Assembly: GCA_944391625.1 (NCBI GenBank)
Contig: CALXUG010000026.1
Coordinates: 1-40,164 of the forward strand
Direction: 5' to 3'
Source of the DNA: an uncultured Clostridia bacterium
Lineage (GTDB): Bacteria; Bacillota; Peptococcia; Peptococcales; Peptococcaceae
Length of the DNA stretch: 40,164 nucleotides
The notes under the pieces: generated by a model
What the model was told of the DNA's origin: nothing
What the model saw: only the letters and a program-made list of their open reading frames with translations
Databases searched by the model: none
Translations under genes and position numbers: made by a program
Shown here: in pieces, positions 23,322 to 32,465 of the stretch
Layout of the letters: each line of letters begins with the position of its first letter
How positions within the stretch are numbered: position 1 is the stretch's first letter

Positions 23322-23353
23322 AAAAAGGAGGGGGCTGGTTCCCTTCCTTTTTA
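23322..23353 (+). terminator. Hairpin with U-run between the enzyme and zinc-ribbon genes
   Basis: AAAAAGGA.GGG pairs with CCC.TTCCTTTTT, ending in TTTTTATTG. It may be a partial terminator that lowers expression of the three downstream genes. Confidence 0.6.
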
Positions 23354-23377
23354 TTGTTTATTTTAGGAGGATTTAAA

Positions 23378-23917
23378 ATGGCAAATGAAAAAATAGATAA
23401 CGATGCATATATTAAAAATTTAATGCAGACTCCGCGTGTACAGGGTTTAAGAAAACGTACCAAACGATGCAAATGTAAATATTGTGGCGGAAAGTTACGC
23501 TTAAAACAGATTGTGTACAATACTACAATTGAACCTCGCATTGAAATTTTTTGCGAAGAGTGTCAACGGATTGAATACGGTGTAGAGCCGGAAATTTATT
23601 TTTTGGCAAAATATTATGTGGATGCCTATGGTTGTGACTATTATCCAGAGCTAGATGCAAGTGCTGTGAAGGATAGAATGAATGTGGGAAAAGTATGCGA
23701 AATTATTTTTTGGGCTTTGAATGGACTGCAGCTGGTAAATATGGAAGGTTTCCAGGTGCCGTATGAAATGGATAAACGAATGGTTGGTGAAAGCATTATT
23801 TATAATTTAGATGCATTGGAAAAGGATGCAGATGGTAATGAAAATGATGATGATGAAATTTCGTTAGAAGAAGTAGGCGCTTTAACAAGTATTGGGGCGG
23901 GTGAACTTCGTGGATAA
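23378..23917 (+). CDS. Unrecognised zinc-ribbon protein
   Basis: A 179-aa soluble protein of no family I recognise. Residues 26-56 contain CKCKYCGGK and, 27 residues after the last of those Cys, CEEC, a likely four-Cys zinc ribbon. The middle (about 60-120) has hydrophobic helices; the C-terminus is acidic (DADGNENDDDEISLEEVG). ATG 23378 follows AGGAGG by 8 nt; an upstream TTG frame has no site. The stop overlaps the next gene's likely GTG start by 8 nt. Position suggests it works with the ABC ATPase and the 314-aa protein that follow. Confidence 0.75.
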   Translation: MANEKIDNDAYIKNLMQTPRVQGLRKRTKRCKCKYCGGKLRLKQIVYNTTIEPRIEIFCEECQRIEYGVEPEIYFLAKYYVDAYGCDYYPELDASAVKDRMNVGKVCEIIFWALNGLQLVNMEGFQVPYEMDKRMVGESIIYNLDALEKDADGNENDDDEISLEEVGALTSIGAGELRG

Positions 23918-24746
23918 AGAGTGGAGTAAACAAACAGAGATAGATGATACATTAGTAAAAGTAGAAAATTTGTTTTGTGTACATGGGAATAGGTATACTT
24001 TAACGAATATCAACTGGGAAGTAAAACGTGGTGAAAACTGGTTGGTGTTCGGCTTAAACGGTAGTGGTAAGACTACATTGCTTTCCATTATTGCAGGCTT
24101 TACGGAAGGCAGTAAAGGAACTGTCAAAGTATTCGGACAGGAATACGATAAAGATAATACATTAGAACTGCGAAAAAGAATCGGTTGGGTTTCCAGTTCA
24201 TTTTTTGATAAATATTATCATAACGAAATTGCATTAAATATTGTGTTAAGCGGTTTATTCGGCACTTTGGGCGTAAGTGAAGCTGTCTGTGATACAGATA
24301 TGAGGAAAGCCTTAAATCTAATGGAAGAGTTACATTTAAAGAAAAAAGAAAACAGAGTCTTTTCAACTATGAGTAAAGGTGAGCGACAAAATGTAATGAT
24401 TGCCAGAGCATTAATTAGTAATCCGGAAATCCTGGTGTTGGATGAACCAGGGAATGGTTTGGATGTATTAGCAAGAGAATATATGCTGGAAACGGTCACT
24501 AGACTAGCGAAAGAAAGAAATATCACAGTATTGTATGTTACGCATTATGTAGAAGAAATTTTGCCGATTTTTGAAAATGCAATAATGCTTAAAGAAGGTA
24601 AAATAGATGCGATTGGAAAAACAAAAGATATTTTTACCACAGAAAGTTTGTCTGAATATTTCAGCCATGACATTCAAATTTTGGAGCAAGAAGGACGTTA
24701 TGTAGCACAATTAAAAGCAGAAACGAAAATCACAGAATTATTCTAA
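23910..24746 (+). CDS. ABC-type ATPase without a membrane partner (YlmA/ModF-like)
   Basis: A protein of about 278 aa. Walker A GLNGSGKTT, signature MSKGERQNV (in place of LSGGQ), Walker B ILVLDEPGNGLD and the H-loop VTH are present. A C-terminal extension of about 50 residues follows the H-loop. The overall form (VENLFCVHGNRYTLTNINWEVKRGENW) resembles YlmA/ModF-type single ATPases that are encoded without permeases. GTG 23910 is taken as start because GGGTG lies 6 nt before and it overlaps the previous stop; GTG 23901 is possible. No ABC permease lies nearby, so it is either a regulatory or quality-control ATPase or shares a distant permease. Confidence 0.88.
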   Translation: MDKEWSKQTEIDDTLVKVENLFCVHGNRYTLTNINWEVKRGENWLVFGLNGSGKTTLLSIIAGFTEGSKGTVKVFGQEYDKDNTLELRKRIGWVSSSFFDKYYHNEIALNIVLSGLFGTLGVSEAVCDTDMRKALNLMEELHLKKKENRVFSTMSKGERQNVMIARALISNPEILVLDEPGNGLDVLAREYMLETVTRLAKERNITVLYVTHYVEEILPIFENAIMLKEGKIDAIGKTKDIFTTESLSEYFSHDIQILEQEGRYVAQLKAETKITELF

Positions 24747-24768
24747 TTAGAGAAAGGAGCTGAAGCAG

Positions 24769-25713
24769 ATGTTACAGGAAGGCGAAAGAGTAGACAATCA
24801 TGATAAAGTATGTGCAGAGTATTATTCTACATTGCTGATGATGGGAGCATATGATAATGAATTTGCCTATTTTGGTACAGCATATATAGAAGAAGGAAAG
24901 AGAAAATGCTTTATAAGTGATAATAGAGAAAAAGTATACCAATTTATTCGGGAATGTCGTACAAAAGAGATTTATCCTACAATAGTAGAAAATATTATAA
25001 AACGAGTACGAATACATGCCGGAGAAAAAGATCAAGTTACACAGGAATTAAAATTGGAATATGCAAAAGAAATGGCAAAACGATATCCGCGAGAATATCT
25101 AGAACAATTACAGACAGTGGCATTATGTCCAATCAATAATAAAGCTGCAATATTGCTTAAACAGATAAGAGAAGAATTAGAAGGCTGTTTTGATGAAGAT
25201 GCGTTGAAACTGTTTGAAGGAGCGGTAGACTATGCGTATGATGGGAAAATATTAACCTATGCAGAATATGAAATGAATAAGGCATGGTTGAAATTGGAAC
25301 GAGATTTTTTGACGGAACGTACCAGACCAGCGAGTCATTTTAGAAGAAAAGTGACAGGTTTTGCATATGAAAAGGATGGGTGGATAAAATATTATTCCAA
25401 TGCAGTTGAAGCTAGAACAATGGAAAAACGAAAAGAGTTATTGTCTAAAAATGTGTTTGTAACACCAGTATTTGAAAAAGAATATTATTTTAATCTTTTT
25501 GGAGAGCTACCTCAAAAGCTATCAGAGTTTGATGTGCACATAAAAGAACGAATGGATGAAAATTATTTACGATTAATTCGTGATTTGCAAGCAATAAAAC
25601 CGGAAATTAATGTAGAAGCGGTAGTAAAGTTGGAAACGGTAGCGAAAGAAAAGTGGGGCAGAGGGGCCAATGAGACGGTACAGTACTATAAAACGCTGTG
25701 GCATTTGCTATAA
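24769..25713 (+). CDS. Hypothetical protein, 314 aa, last gene of cassette A
   Basis: Not recognised. A soluble, mostly helical protein rich in Lys, Glu and Tyr, no signal peptide or membrane segment. The segment CPINNKAAILLKQIREELEG and a later RRKVTGFAYEKDGWIKYYSNAVEARTMEKRKELL stretch are distinctive. The ATG follows AAAGGAG by 10 nt and lies 22 nt after the ABC ATPase gene, so co-transcription is likely. Strongly AT-rich. It could be an accessory or effector protein for the ATPase, but nothing in the sequence shows a function. Confidence 0.75.
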   Translation: MLQEGERVDNHDKVCAEYYSTLLMMGAYDNEFAYFGTAYIEEGKRKCFISDNREKVYQFIRECRTKEIYPTIVENIIKRVRIHAGEKDQVTQELKLEYAKEMAKRYPREYLEQLQTVALCPINNKAAILLKQIREELEGCFDEDALKLFEGAVDYAYDGKILTYAEYEMNKAWLKLERDFLTERTRPASHFRRKVTGFAYEKDGWIKYYSNAVEARTMEKRKELLSKNVFVTPVFEKEYYFNLFGELPQKLSEFDVHIKERMDENYLRLIRDLQAIKPEINVEAVVKLETVAKEKWGRGANETVQYYKTLWHLL

Positions 25714-25831
25714 AATAGCTTGGTTATGAAGTTTAAAATAGAAATTACGGAAAATATTAATAAGGCAAGTATAGAAGTATGAAATTTATGGATACAAACA
25801 AAACTTCATGATAAGAGCCTCTTCATTTGAA

Positions 25832-25879
25832 GAACTTCACAGTTACATTTTTATGTGACTATGGAGTTCTCTTTTTTTC
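25832..25879 (+). terminator. Intrinsic terminator of cassette A
   Basis: GAACTTCACAGT pairs with ACTATGGAGTTC with one G-U pair and one mismatch, followed by seven T at 25872-25878. Confidence 0.8.
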
Positions 25880-25926
25880 TCCACATTTTCTTAACAATAT
25901 CATTAAAAATTTTTTCCAAAAATCCA

Positions 25927-25955
25927 TTGACTTTGTGGGGCAATCGTACTATATT
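25927..25955 (+). promoter_or_regulatory. Sigma-A promoter of the heat-shock operon
   Basis: TTGACT at 25927-25932 and TATATT at 25950-25955, 17-bp spacer. The expected start site falls at the edge of the CIRCE operator, the usual arrangement for HrcA repression. Confidence 0.85.
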
Positions 25956-25962
25956 AATATTG

Positions 25963-25989
25963 TTAGCACTCGACATGATAGAGTGCTAA
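25963..25989. promoter_or_regulatory. CIRCE operator (HrcA binding site)
   Basis: TTAGCACTC - 9 nt - GAGTGCTAA, a perfect match to the CIRCE consensus. It is placed 7 nt after the -10 box and ahead of hrcA, so HrcA should repress the whole operon, including the group III chaperonin. Confidence 0.97.
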
Positions 25990-26026
25990 CAATTTGAAGA
26001 CAATGAAAGAGGTGGAGCTGGTGGAA

Positions 26027-27052
26027 ATGGATAGCCGGAAGCAAAAGATATTGGAAGCGGTGGTGCTGGATTATATTGAAACTGCTGAGCCGGTGGGTTC
26101 CAGAACCATCTCCAAAAAATATAACCTGGGTGTCAGTTCGGCTACCATCCGCAATGAGATGGCGGATCTGGAGGAAATGGGGCTGATTGAACAGCCGCAC
26201 ACTTCGGCAGGTCGGGTGCCGTCTGAGGCAGGGTATCGTTATTATGTAGACTATTTGATGGCGCAAAGCGACATTCAGCAAGAAGCCCAGCAGATGATCA
26301 GCCATGCGTTGCAGGATAAGCAGCAAAAGGTTGGTGATGTGCTGCGGGATTCGATGAAATTGCTGGCAGAGGTTACCAACTGCACCACTGTGATGGTGCT
26401 GGATGAAAATCGCGGCGCTGCGCTGCAATTGCTGCAGCTGCTGCTGGTAGAGCCGGGAAAAGCGCTGATGGTGATTGTGATGGAAGGGGATAAGATAGAA
26501 AATCATTTTCTGGAAATTCCCAAATCCATGACCAAAGAAGATCTGGAACTGGTTTCTGCTATGATGAATCAGAATTTGCGGGGACTTAAGGTGGACGACT
26601 GGCAGAGAAGTATGCTGGAAACTATTTTTCAGGATCTGACCAGGCAGCGCCAGGTGGTGGACCGCGCATTGGAAATGCTGTCCTCCATTTTGGATATCCG
26701 TAACAAGGATAAAAAGATTTATCTGGACGGCGGCCTGAATATGCTGTCCCAGCCCGAGTTTCAGGATGTGAATAAGGTAAAGACGCTGCTGCATTCTTTG
26801 GAACAGCAGGAAGTGCTTTCCCAGCTGATGGAGGCGGACAATGAAACAGGCATTACTGTTAAGATTGGCGCCGAAACCGGTCTGGATGAGGTAAAAGATT
26901 GCAGTGTGATTGTTGCTAATTATAAAGTAAAAGGAAAGACCGTTGGTAAGGTTGGTTTGATTGGTCCGACAAGAATGGATTACGCTACAGCGGTGAGCAT
27001 GTTGAATACCATGGCGCAAACGCTGGAAGAAGCGTATCCGGATAAAGAATAG
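26027..27052 (+). CDS. hrcA: Heat-inducible transcription repressor HrcA
   Basis: A 341-aa CIRCE-binding repressor. The N-terminal winged helix (MDSRKQKILEAVV, residues 1-13, through VGSRTISKKYNLGVSSATIRNEMADLEEMGLIEQPHTSAGRVPSEAGYRYYVDYL) is nearly textbook. The GAF-like and insert domains follow, with GPTRMDY near the C-terminus. ATG 26027 gives the usual family length and lies 9 nt after GGTGGAG; a TTG at 25994 and GTG at 26021 are less likely. First gene of the heat-shock operon; 12 nt before the chaperonin gene. Confidence 0.96.
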   Translation: MDSRKQKILEAVVLDYIETAEPVGSRTISKKYNLGVSSATIRNEMADLEEMGLIEQPHTSAGRVPSEAGYRYYVDYLMAQSDIQQEAQQMISHALQDKQQKVGDVLRDSMKLLAEVTNCTTVMVLDENRGAALQLLQLLLVEPGKALMVIVMEGDKIENHFLEIPKSMTKEDLELVSAMMNQNLRGLKVDDWQRSMLETIFQDLTRQRQVVDRALEMLSSILDIRNKDKKIYLDGGLNMLSQPEFQDVNKVKTLLHSLEQQEVLSQLMEADNETGITVKIGAETGLDEVKDCSVIVANYKVKGKTVGKVGLIGPTRMDYATAVSMLNTMAQTLEEAYPDKE

Positions 27053-27064
27053 TGAGGGACTTTC

Positions 27065-28591
27065 ATGAGTGAACAGCGGGAACAAAAATTTGATTTGCTG
27101 GAGAATAACGCCAATGCCGTGCGGGCAGTGATGTCGGCGGTAGAAAGCACCATCGGCCCCAAAGGGCTGGACACCATGCTGGTGGATCAGTTTGGCAATG
27201 TGGTGATTACCAATGATGGGATTACCATTTTGGATATGATGGAGGTCAATCATCCGGTGGCGCGCATGTTGATTCATGCCATTGATGCGCAGCAGGAGGA
27301 AGTTGGCGATGGCACCACTACGGCAGCGCTGATGGCCGGCGAGATGGTCTTGCATGGGCTGGAGCAGGTAAATAAAGGGGTTCCGGTGGCGCAGGTGCTG
27401 GCAGGTTTGCGGTATGGTGTAAAAGAGGCTTGCCGTTTGATGGAGCTGGAGGCAATCCAAATCGGCAGTATGGATACCGGTCAGTTGTATAACATCGCTT
27501 ATATTGCAGGCAGGGAAGATGAATCCATTGCCAAATTGATTATGGATGGTGCCAATCTGATTGGCCGGGACAAATTGCTGGAGCCGGGGTTTCGGTTTTC
27601 GCAGCGGGTCAGGGCTATAGAGGGCGCCGACAGTCAGGTGCTGAACGGTGTGCTGGTCAGCAAAGAGCGGTTCAGCATACAAATGCCGTTAGAATTGCAT
27701 GAGCAGGTAAAGGTATTGGTGATTGACGATGCTTTGGAGCAGGAGGAACTGAACAAAAATGCTTTGGCTACCGAGAGCGGGTTTCAGCAATATCTGATTT
27801 TGAAAGAGGATTTTAAGGCAAATATACAGAAAATCATTGATGCAGGCGCGCAAGCTGTGTTTGTGGATCGCGGTGTAGATGATGCGGCAGCGGAAATGCT
27901 GGAAGAAGCCGGTGTTTTGGTGGTAGCCAGAGTGCCTCATAAAGAATTGGTGGATTTGGCAGAGCATGTGGGCGCTAAATTACTGAAACGAACGGGGCTG
28001 AATAAATCAGCTGCCGAGCTGCAAAAACAATTTGGTACAGCAGAGCATATTATAGGAAATGAGAAGTTGGGTAATATAACAGTGCTGGGTGGCGCCGGTA
28101 AGGCTTCGATGGCAACCATTTTGGTGGGTGCTACCACCGGTGAGGTAGTCGGCGAGCGGGAGCGCATTGCCAAGGATGCCGCAGCCAGTGTACAATCTGC
28201 CTTGCAGAAAGGGCTGGTTGCCGGAGGCGGTGCAGCGGAGCTGGCGGTGGCGCGGCAGCTGGAGCAAAATAAAAACGGGCTGTCGGGCATGGCGGTGTTT
28301 GGCGCAGATTGTGTGATTGCCGCTCTGAAAAAACCGTTTATGCAGATTGTGACCAATGCGGGATTCAATCCGCTGGAAAAGCTGGGCGATGTGCATAAGG
28401 CCCAGGAGCTGCAGAATAATCACCATCTCAGTATAGACTGCGATACAGGACGTATACATGATTTGTATATGGCGGGCATTGTGGATCCGCTGTATGTGAA
28501 GCTGCATAGTTTGAAAACTGCTGGTGAAGTAGCAGAAGCAATTCTGCGTATCAATATTATAGTGAAAAAGAAAGAATATCAGTCAACATAG
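27065..28591 (+). CDS. Group III (archaeal-like) bacterial chaperonin
   Basis: A 508-aa chaperonin related to archaeal thermosomes/CCT rather than to GroEL. ATPase motifs: GPKGLD (31-36), NDGITIL (50-56), GDGTTT (81-86), a late GGGAAEL and the IVDPLYVK motif. There is no GroEL-type GGM tail. Group III chaperonins, characterised in Carboxydothermus, form double eight-membered rings with a built-in lid and need no GroES; their gene lies in the dnaK operon, exactly as here between hrcA and grpE. Length is slightly shorter than thermosome subunits (about 540). It would work beside DnaK-DnaJ-GrpE under CIRCE control. A separate groESL locus may exist outside the window. Confidence 0.94.
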   Translation: MSEQREQKFDLLENNANAVRAVMSAVESTIGPKGLDTMLVDQFGNVVITNDGITILDMMEVNHPVARMLIHAIDAQQEEVGDGTTTAALMAGEMVLHGLEQVNKGVPVAQVLAGLRYGVKEACRLMELEAIQIGSMDTGQLYNIAYIAGREDESIAKLIMDGANLIGRDKLLEPGFRFSQRVRAIEGADSQVLNGVLVSKERFSIQMPLELHEQVKVLVIDDALEQEELNKNALATESGFQQYLILKEDFKANIQKIIDAGAQAVFVDRGVDDAAAEMLEEAGVLVVARVPHKELVDLAEHVGAKLLKRTGLNKSAAELQKQFGTAEHIIGNEKLGNITVLGGAGKASMATILVGATTGEVVGERERIAKDAAASVQSALQKGLVAGGGAAELAVARQLEQNKNGLSGMAVFGADCVIAALKKPFMQIVTNAGFNPLEKLGDVHKAQELQNNHHLSIDCDTGRIHDLYMAGIVDPLYVKLHSLKTAGEVAEAILRINIIVKKKEYQST

Positions 28592-28616
28592 TCAATAAAG
28601 GAGTGTGACCCATCAC

Positions 28617-29165
28617 ATGTCAAAGCAGGAACAAGAAATCCTGGAAGAGGAAGTGGATACAGAGATTTCCGAAGAGGACGCTGCGGAAACAGCAGAGGCT
28701 GCACAGGAGGAAGATGCATTAGATGCCGAGAAGCTGGCAGCAGAGCTGGCTGATTTGAACCAGCGGTTCTTACGGGTTGCGGCGGATTTTGATAATTATA
28801 AACGCCGGACTGTACAGGAAAAAGAAGATTTAATAAAATACAGCAATGCCAAAATAATGGGCGAGTTGCTGCCGGTGTTGGATGCGTTCCAGCTGGCGCT
28901 GAAAAATCCGGGCGAAAGTCAGGAAGCCCAAAATGTGATCAAAGGGGTAGAAATGCTGTATCGCCAGATTATGCAGGTACTGGAGCAAGCGGGTATGAGC
29001 AAAATCGAAGCGGTTGGTCAGCCGTTTGACCCAAAACTGCATGAAGCAATCATGCAGGTGGATGATGACAGCGTGCCGGAAGATACTGTGGTGGAAGAAC
29101 TGCGGGCCGGTTATGTATTGAACGAACGGGTAATCCGTCCGTCTATGGTAAAAGTATCAAGATAA
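28617..29165 (+). CDS. grpE: Nucleotide exchange factor GrpE
   Basis: A 182-aa cytoplasmic dimer-forming protein that releases ADP from DnaK. The acidic N-terminus (EEEVDTEISEEDAAETAEAAQEED) leads into a long coiled coil with FLRVAADFDNYKRRT, and the C-terminal beta domain has GQPFDPKLHEAIMQV and GYVLNERVIRPSMVKVS. ATG 28617 is taken as start; GTG 28605 would lie only one base after AAAGGAG. Confidence 0.96.
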   Translation: MSKQEQEILEEEVDTEISEEDAAETAEAAQEEDALDAEKLAAELADLNQRFLRVAADFDNYKRRTVQEKEDLIKYSNAKIMGELLPVLDAFQLALKNPGESQEAQNVIKGVEMLYRQIMQVLEQAGMSKIEAVGQPFDPKLHEAIMQVDDDSVPEDTVVEELRAGYVLNERVIRPSMVKVSR

Positions 29166-29223
29166 CTTTGTGAAATAAAACAGTAAAATAAAATTGTGAT
29201 ATTTATTTAGGAGGAATTTTAAA

Positions 29224-31047
29224 ATGGGTAAAGTAATTGGGATTGACTTAGGGACAACAAACTCTTGCGTAGCAGTAATGGAAGGCGGCGAAGCCGTAGT
29301 AATTCCTAACACAGAAGGGAACCGTACCACTCCATCTGTTGTAGGGATTTCCAAAACAGGGGAACGTCTGGTAGGGCAGGTAGCAAAACGCCAGGCGATT
29401 ACCAATCCTGATAATACAGTAAGCTCTATCAAACGTCATATGGGGACTGATTATAAAGTAACAATAGCAGGAACTGCTTATACACCGCAGGAAATTTCCG
29501 CTATGATTCTGCAGAAATTGAAAGCAGATGCAGAAGGTTATTTGGGTGAAACTGTAACAGAGGCGGTTATCACCGTACCAGCTTATTTCACAGACAGCCA
29601 GCGTCAGGCTACAAAAGATGCCGGTAAAATTGCCGGCTTGAATGTACTGCGTATCATCAACGAACCAACCGCCGCTTCTCTGGCTTATGGTATGGAAAAA
29701 GGCGATGATCAGACTGTTCTGGTATTTGACCTGGGCGGCGGTACTTTCGACGTTTCCATTCTGGAACTGGGCGATGGCATCTTTGAAGTAAAAGCAACCA
29801 GCGGTAACAACCGTCTGGGCGGCGATGATTTTGACGAAAAAGTAATTGACTGGATGCTGGTTGAGTTCAAAAAACAGACCGGTATTGATCTGGCCAACGA
29901 TAAAACTGCAATGCAGCGTTTAAAAGAAGCTGCTGAAAAAGCAAAAATTGAATTGTCTAACGTAACAAGCTCCAACATCAATCTGCCATTCATCACCATG
30001 AATGAAAATGGCCCGCAGCATTTGGATTTAACATTGACCAGAGCTAAATTTGATGAGCTGACTGCTGATCTGGTAGAAAAAACCATGGTTCCAACCCGTC
30101 AGGCCTTAAAAGATGCCGGTTTGTCTGCAAACGATATTCATAAAGTAATTCTGGTTGGTGGTTCCAGCCGTATTCCTGCTGTACAGGATGCCATCAAAAA
30201 CCTGCTGGGCAAAGAACCATTCAAAGGCATCAACCCAGATGAATGCGTTGCTATCGGTGCAGCCATTCAGGGCGGTGTGTTAGCTGGTGAAGTAAAAGAC
30301 GTGGTTCTGCTGGACGTAACTCCACTGTCCTTGGGTATTGAAACACTGGGCGGCGTATTTACCAAAATTGTAGAACGCAACACCACCATTCCAGTATCCC
30401 GTCAGCAGGTATTTACCACAGCTGCCGATAACCAGACATCTACAGACATTCATGTGCTGCAGGGTGAACGTGAAATGGCGCAGTACAATAAAACATTGGG
30501 CCGCTTCACCTTGATGGATATTCCACCAGCTCCACGTGGTATTCCACAGATCGAAGTAAAATTCGATATTGATGCCAACGGTATTGTAAACGTATCTGCA
30601 AAAGATCTGGGTACAGGCAAAGAACAGCGTATCACCATCAAATCCAGCAGCGGCTTGTCTGATGCAGAAATTGATCAGATGATTAAAGATGCAGAAATGA
30701 ATGCAGAAGCCGATAAAAAACGGAAAGAAGAAGTAGATATCCGCAATAACGGTGATGCTATGGTATTCCAGGTTGAAAAAACCTTAAAAGATATGGGCGA
30801 TAAAGTAGATGCTGCCGAAGTAGCAGATATCAACAAAGCCAAAGATGAATTGAAAGCAGCATTGGAAGGTACTGACACAGCCGAAATCAAAGCAAAAACC
30901 GAAGCGCTGCAGGAAGTGCTGTACAAAATGACCGAAAAAATGTACGCAGCTGCTCAGCAGGCACAGCAGGCTCAGGGCGGTGCTGATGGTCAGCAGTCTG
31001 CTCCTCAGGAAGATGGCGTGTATGATGCTGAATATAAAGAAGTGTAA
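29224..31047 (+). CDS. dnaK: Molecular chaperone DnaK (Hsp70)
   Basis: A 607-aa Hsp70. Seen: [14 protein letters not shown] (phosphate 1), [12 protein letters not shown] (phosphate 2), [12 protein letters not shown] (adenosine), the linker [14 protein letters not shown], a full substrate domain, the helical lid and a Gln/Ala-rich tail with EYKEV. AGGAGG precedes the ATG. Codon use (GGT, CGT, AAC, GAA, GTA) is biased, as expected of a very highly expressed gene. Third chaperone of the CIRCE operon. Confidence 0.98.
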   Translation: MGKVIGIDLGTTNSCVAVMEGGEAVVIPNTEGNRTTPSVVGISKTGERLVGQVAKRQAITNPDNTVSSIKRHMGTDYKVTIAGTAYTPQEISAMILQKLKADAEGYLGETVTEAVITVPAYFTDSQRQATKDAGKIAGLNVLRIINEPTAASLAYGMEKGDDQTVLVFDLGGGTFDVSILELGDGIFEVKATSGNNRLGGDDFDEKVIDWMLVEFKKQTGIDLANDKTAMQRLKEAAEKAKIELSNVTSSNINLPFITMNENGPQHLDLTLTRAKFDELTADLVEKTMVPTRQALKDAGLSANDIHKVILVGGSSRIPAVQDAIKNLLGKEPFKGINPDECVAIGAAIQGGVLAGEVKDVVLLDVTPLSLGIETLGGVFTKIVERNTTIPVSRQQVFTTAADNQTSTDIHVLQGEREMAQYNKTLGRFTLMDIPPAPRGIPQIEVKFDIDANGIVNVSAKDLGTGKEQRITIKSSSGLSDAEIDQMIKDAEMNAEADKKRKEEVDIRNNGDAMVFQVEKTLKDMGDKVDAAEVADINKAKDELKAALEGTDTAEIKAKTEALQEVLYKMTEKMYAAAQQAQQAQGGADGQQSAPQEDGVYDAEYKEV

Positions 31048-31171
31048 GCCATAGAGTATTTGGTTCAAATATTGTAACAGAAAAGAATAAATACTGTTGA
31101 AGAAAAGCGCAAAGAGGCGAATATCACCTTGGATGCGCTTTTCTCGGCAAAAGGAAAGAGGAGGACCAAAC

Positions 31172-32395
31172 GTGGCAAAGCGCGATTATTATGAGGTGCT
31201 TGGCGTAGAAAAAGGCGCCAGTGACGATGAATTAAAAAAATCTTATCGAAAACTGGCCAGAAAATATCACCCAGACGTAAATCCAGGCGATAAAGAAGCA
31301 GAAGAAAAATTTAAAGAAATTAATGAAGCATATGAAACCTTGTCCGACGCTGACAAACGGGAACAGTATGACCGATATGGCCATGACGGTCCCGGCGGTT
31401 TTGGCGGTGCAGGCGGATTTGGTGGTTTTGGCGGCGGTCAGGATTTTGGCGGCATGAACGATATTTTTGATATGTTCTTTGGCGGCGGATTCGGCGGCGG
31501 TCAGCAGCAGCGGGGCCCAAGAAAGGGCGCTGATTTGCGCTATGATTTAACCATTGATTTTGAAGAAGCTGTCTTTGGTACAGAAAAAACCATCACACTG
31601 CCAAAATGGGAAAGCTGCGGCACTTGTCACGGCACCGGCGCCAAACCGGGAACCAGCGCTACCACTTGCAGCCGCTGTAATGGTACTGGGCAGGTTTATA
31701 CCATGCAGAAAACTCCATTCGGGCAGATTCAGACAGCCAAGGTTTGTCCGGAATGCGGCGGGAAAGGAACCGTTATCAAAGATCCATGCACCGAATGTAA
31801 CGGCAAAGGCAGGAAACGGGTCAACAAGAAAATTGAAATCAAAGTGCCTGCCGGTGTGGATGTGGGCTCCCGTCTGCGTATGAGCGGAGAAGGAGACCCC
31901 GGCGAACAGGGCGGTCCAAACGGCGATTTGTATATTTATATCAATGTTCGTAATCATCCGATTTTCGTTCGGAATGAAGATGACATCTATATGGAACAGG
32001 AAATTAACATTGCTCAGGCTGCATTGGGCGCTGATGTGCAGGTGCAGACACTGGAAGGCAAAGTAACCCTGACCATTCCTGCCGGTGTGCAGAGCGGCGC
32101 CAAGTTCCGTATGAAGGGCAAAGGCGTTAAAAATATCAAAGGCTATGGCAAAGGCGACCAGTATGTTACCATCAAGGTAGTAACGCCAAAAAATCTGACC
32201 ACCGAACAGCGGGATCTGCTGCAGAAGCTGAGCGCTACCTTTAAAACGGAAGCGCCGGAGTCAGAAGAACCCAAAATCAAAATAGATGAAACTAAAAAAA
32301 AAGAAGAAAGAAACGAAGAAAATAAAAAAGGCAAAGGGTTTTTCGGCAAGGTGAAAGACGCCGTAGAAGACCTGTTTGACGGAGACGAAGATTAA
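31172..32395 (+). CDS. dnaJ: Chaperone protein DnaJ (Hsp40)
   Basis: A 407-aa type I Hsp40. J domain ([16 protein letters not shown], with the HPD motif), Gly/Phe-rich region (residues about 73-115), four CxxCxGxG zinc motifs ([32 protein letters not shown]) and the C-terminal substrate domains. A charged tail of about 55 residues ([33 protein letters not shown]) extends it beyond the usual 375-380. GTG 31172 is the start, with AGAGGAGG 7 nt upstream; the open frame from 31097 has no site. The 124-nt gap after dnaK is the largest in the operon. Confidence 0.96.
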   Translation: MAKRDYYEVLGVEKGASDDELKKSYRKLARKYHPDVNPGDKEAEEKFKEINEAYETLSDADKREQYDRYGHDGPGGFGGAGGFGGFGGGQDFGGMNDIFDMFFGGGFGGGQQQRGPRKGADLRYDLTIDFEEAVFGTEKTITLPKWESCGTCHGTGAKPGTSATTCSRCNGTGQVYTMQKTPFGQIQTAKVCPECGGKGTVIKDPCTECNGKGRKRVNKKIEIKVPAGVDVGSRLRMSGEGDPGEQGGPNGDLYIYINVRNHPIFVRNEDDIYMEQEINIAQAALGADVQVQTLEGKVTLTIPAGVQSGAKFRMKGKGVKNIKGYGKGDQYVTIKVVTPKNLTTEQRDLLQKLSATFKTEAPESEEPKIKIDETKKKEERNEENKKGKGFFGKVKDAVEDLFDGDED

Positions 32396-32411
32396 TAATA
32401 ACATAAGTAGA

Positions 32412-32454
32412 AACGCTGATTGTTTGGAGAAATCCAGACAGTCAGCGTTTTTTT
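32412..32454 (+). terminator. Intrinsic terminator of the heat-shock operon
   Basis: AACGCTGATTGT (32412-32423) pairs with ACAGTCAGCGTT (32438-32449) with one G-U pair, followed by a run of T. Confidence 0.88.
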
Positions 32455-32465
32455 GTAAAATTTAT

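Noticed and set aside
25949-27682. A 577-codon open frame on the minus strand across hrcA and the chaperonin gene
   Set aside because: Its product is a low-information His/Gln/Leu-rich sequence typical of antisense frames over biased codons; hrcA and the chaperonin on the plus strand are unmistakable.
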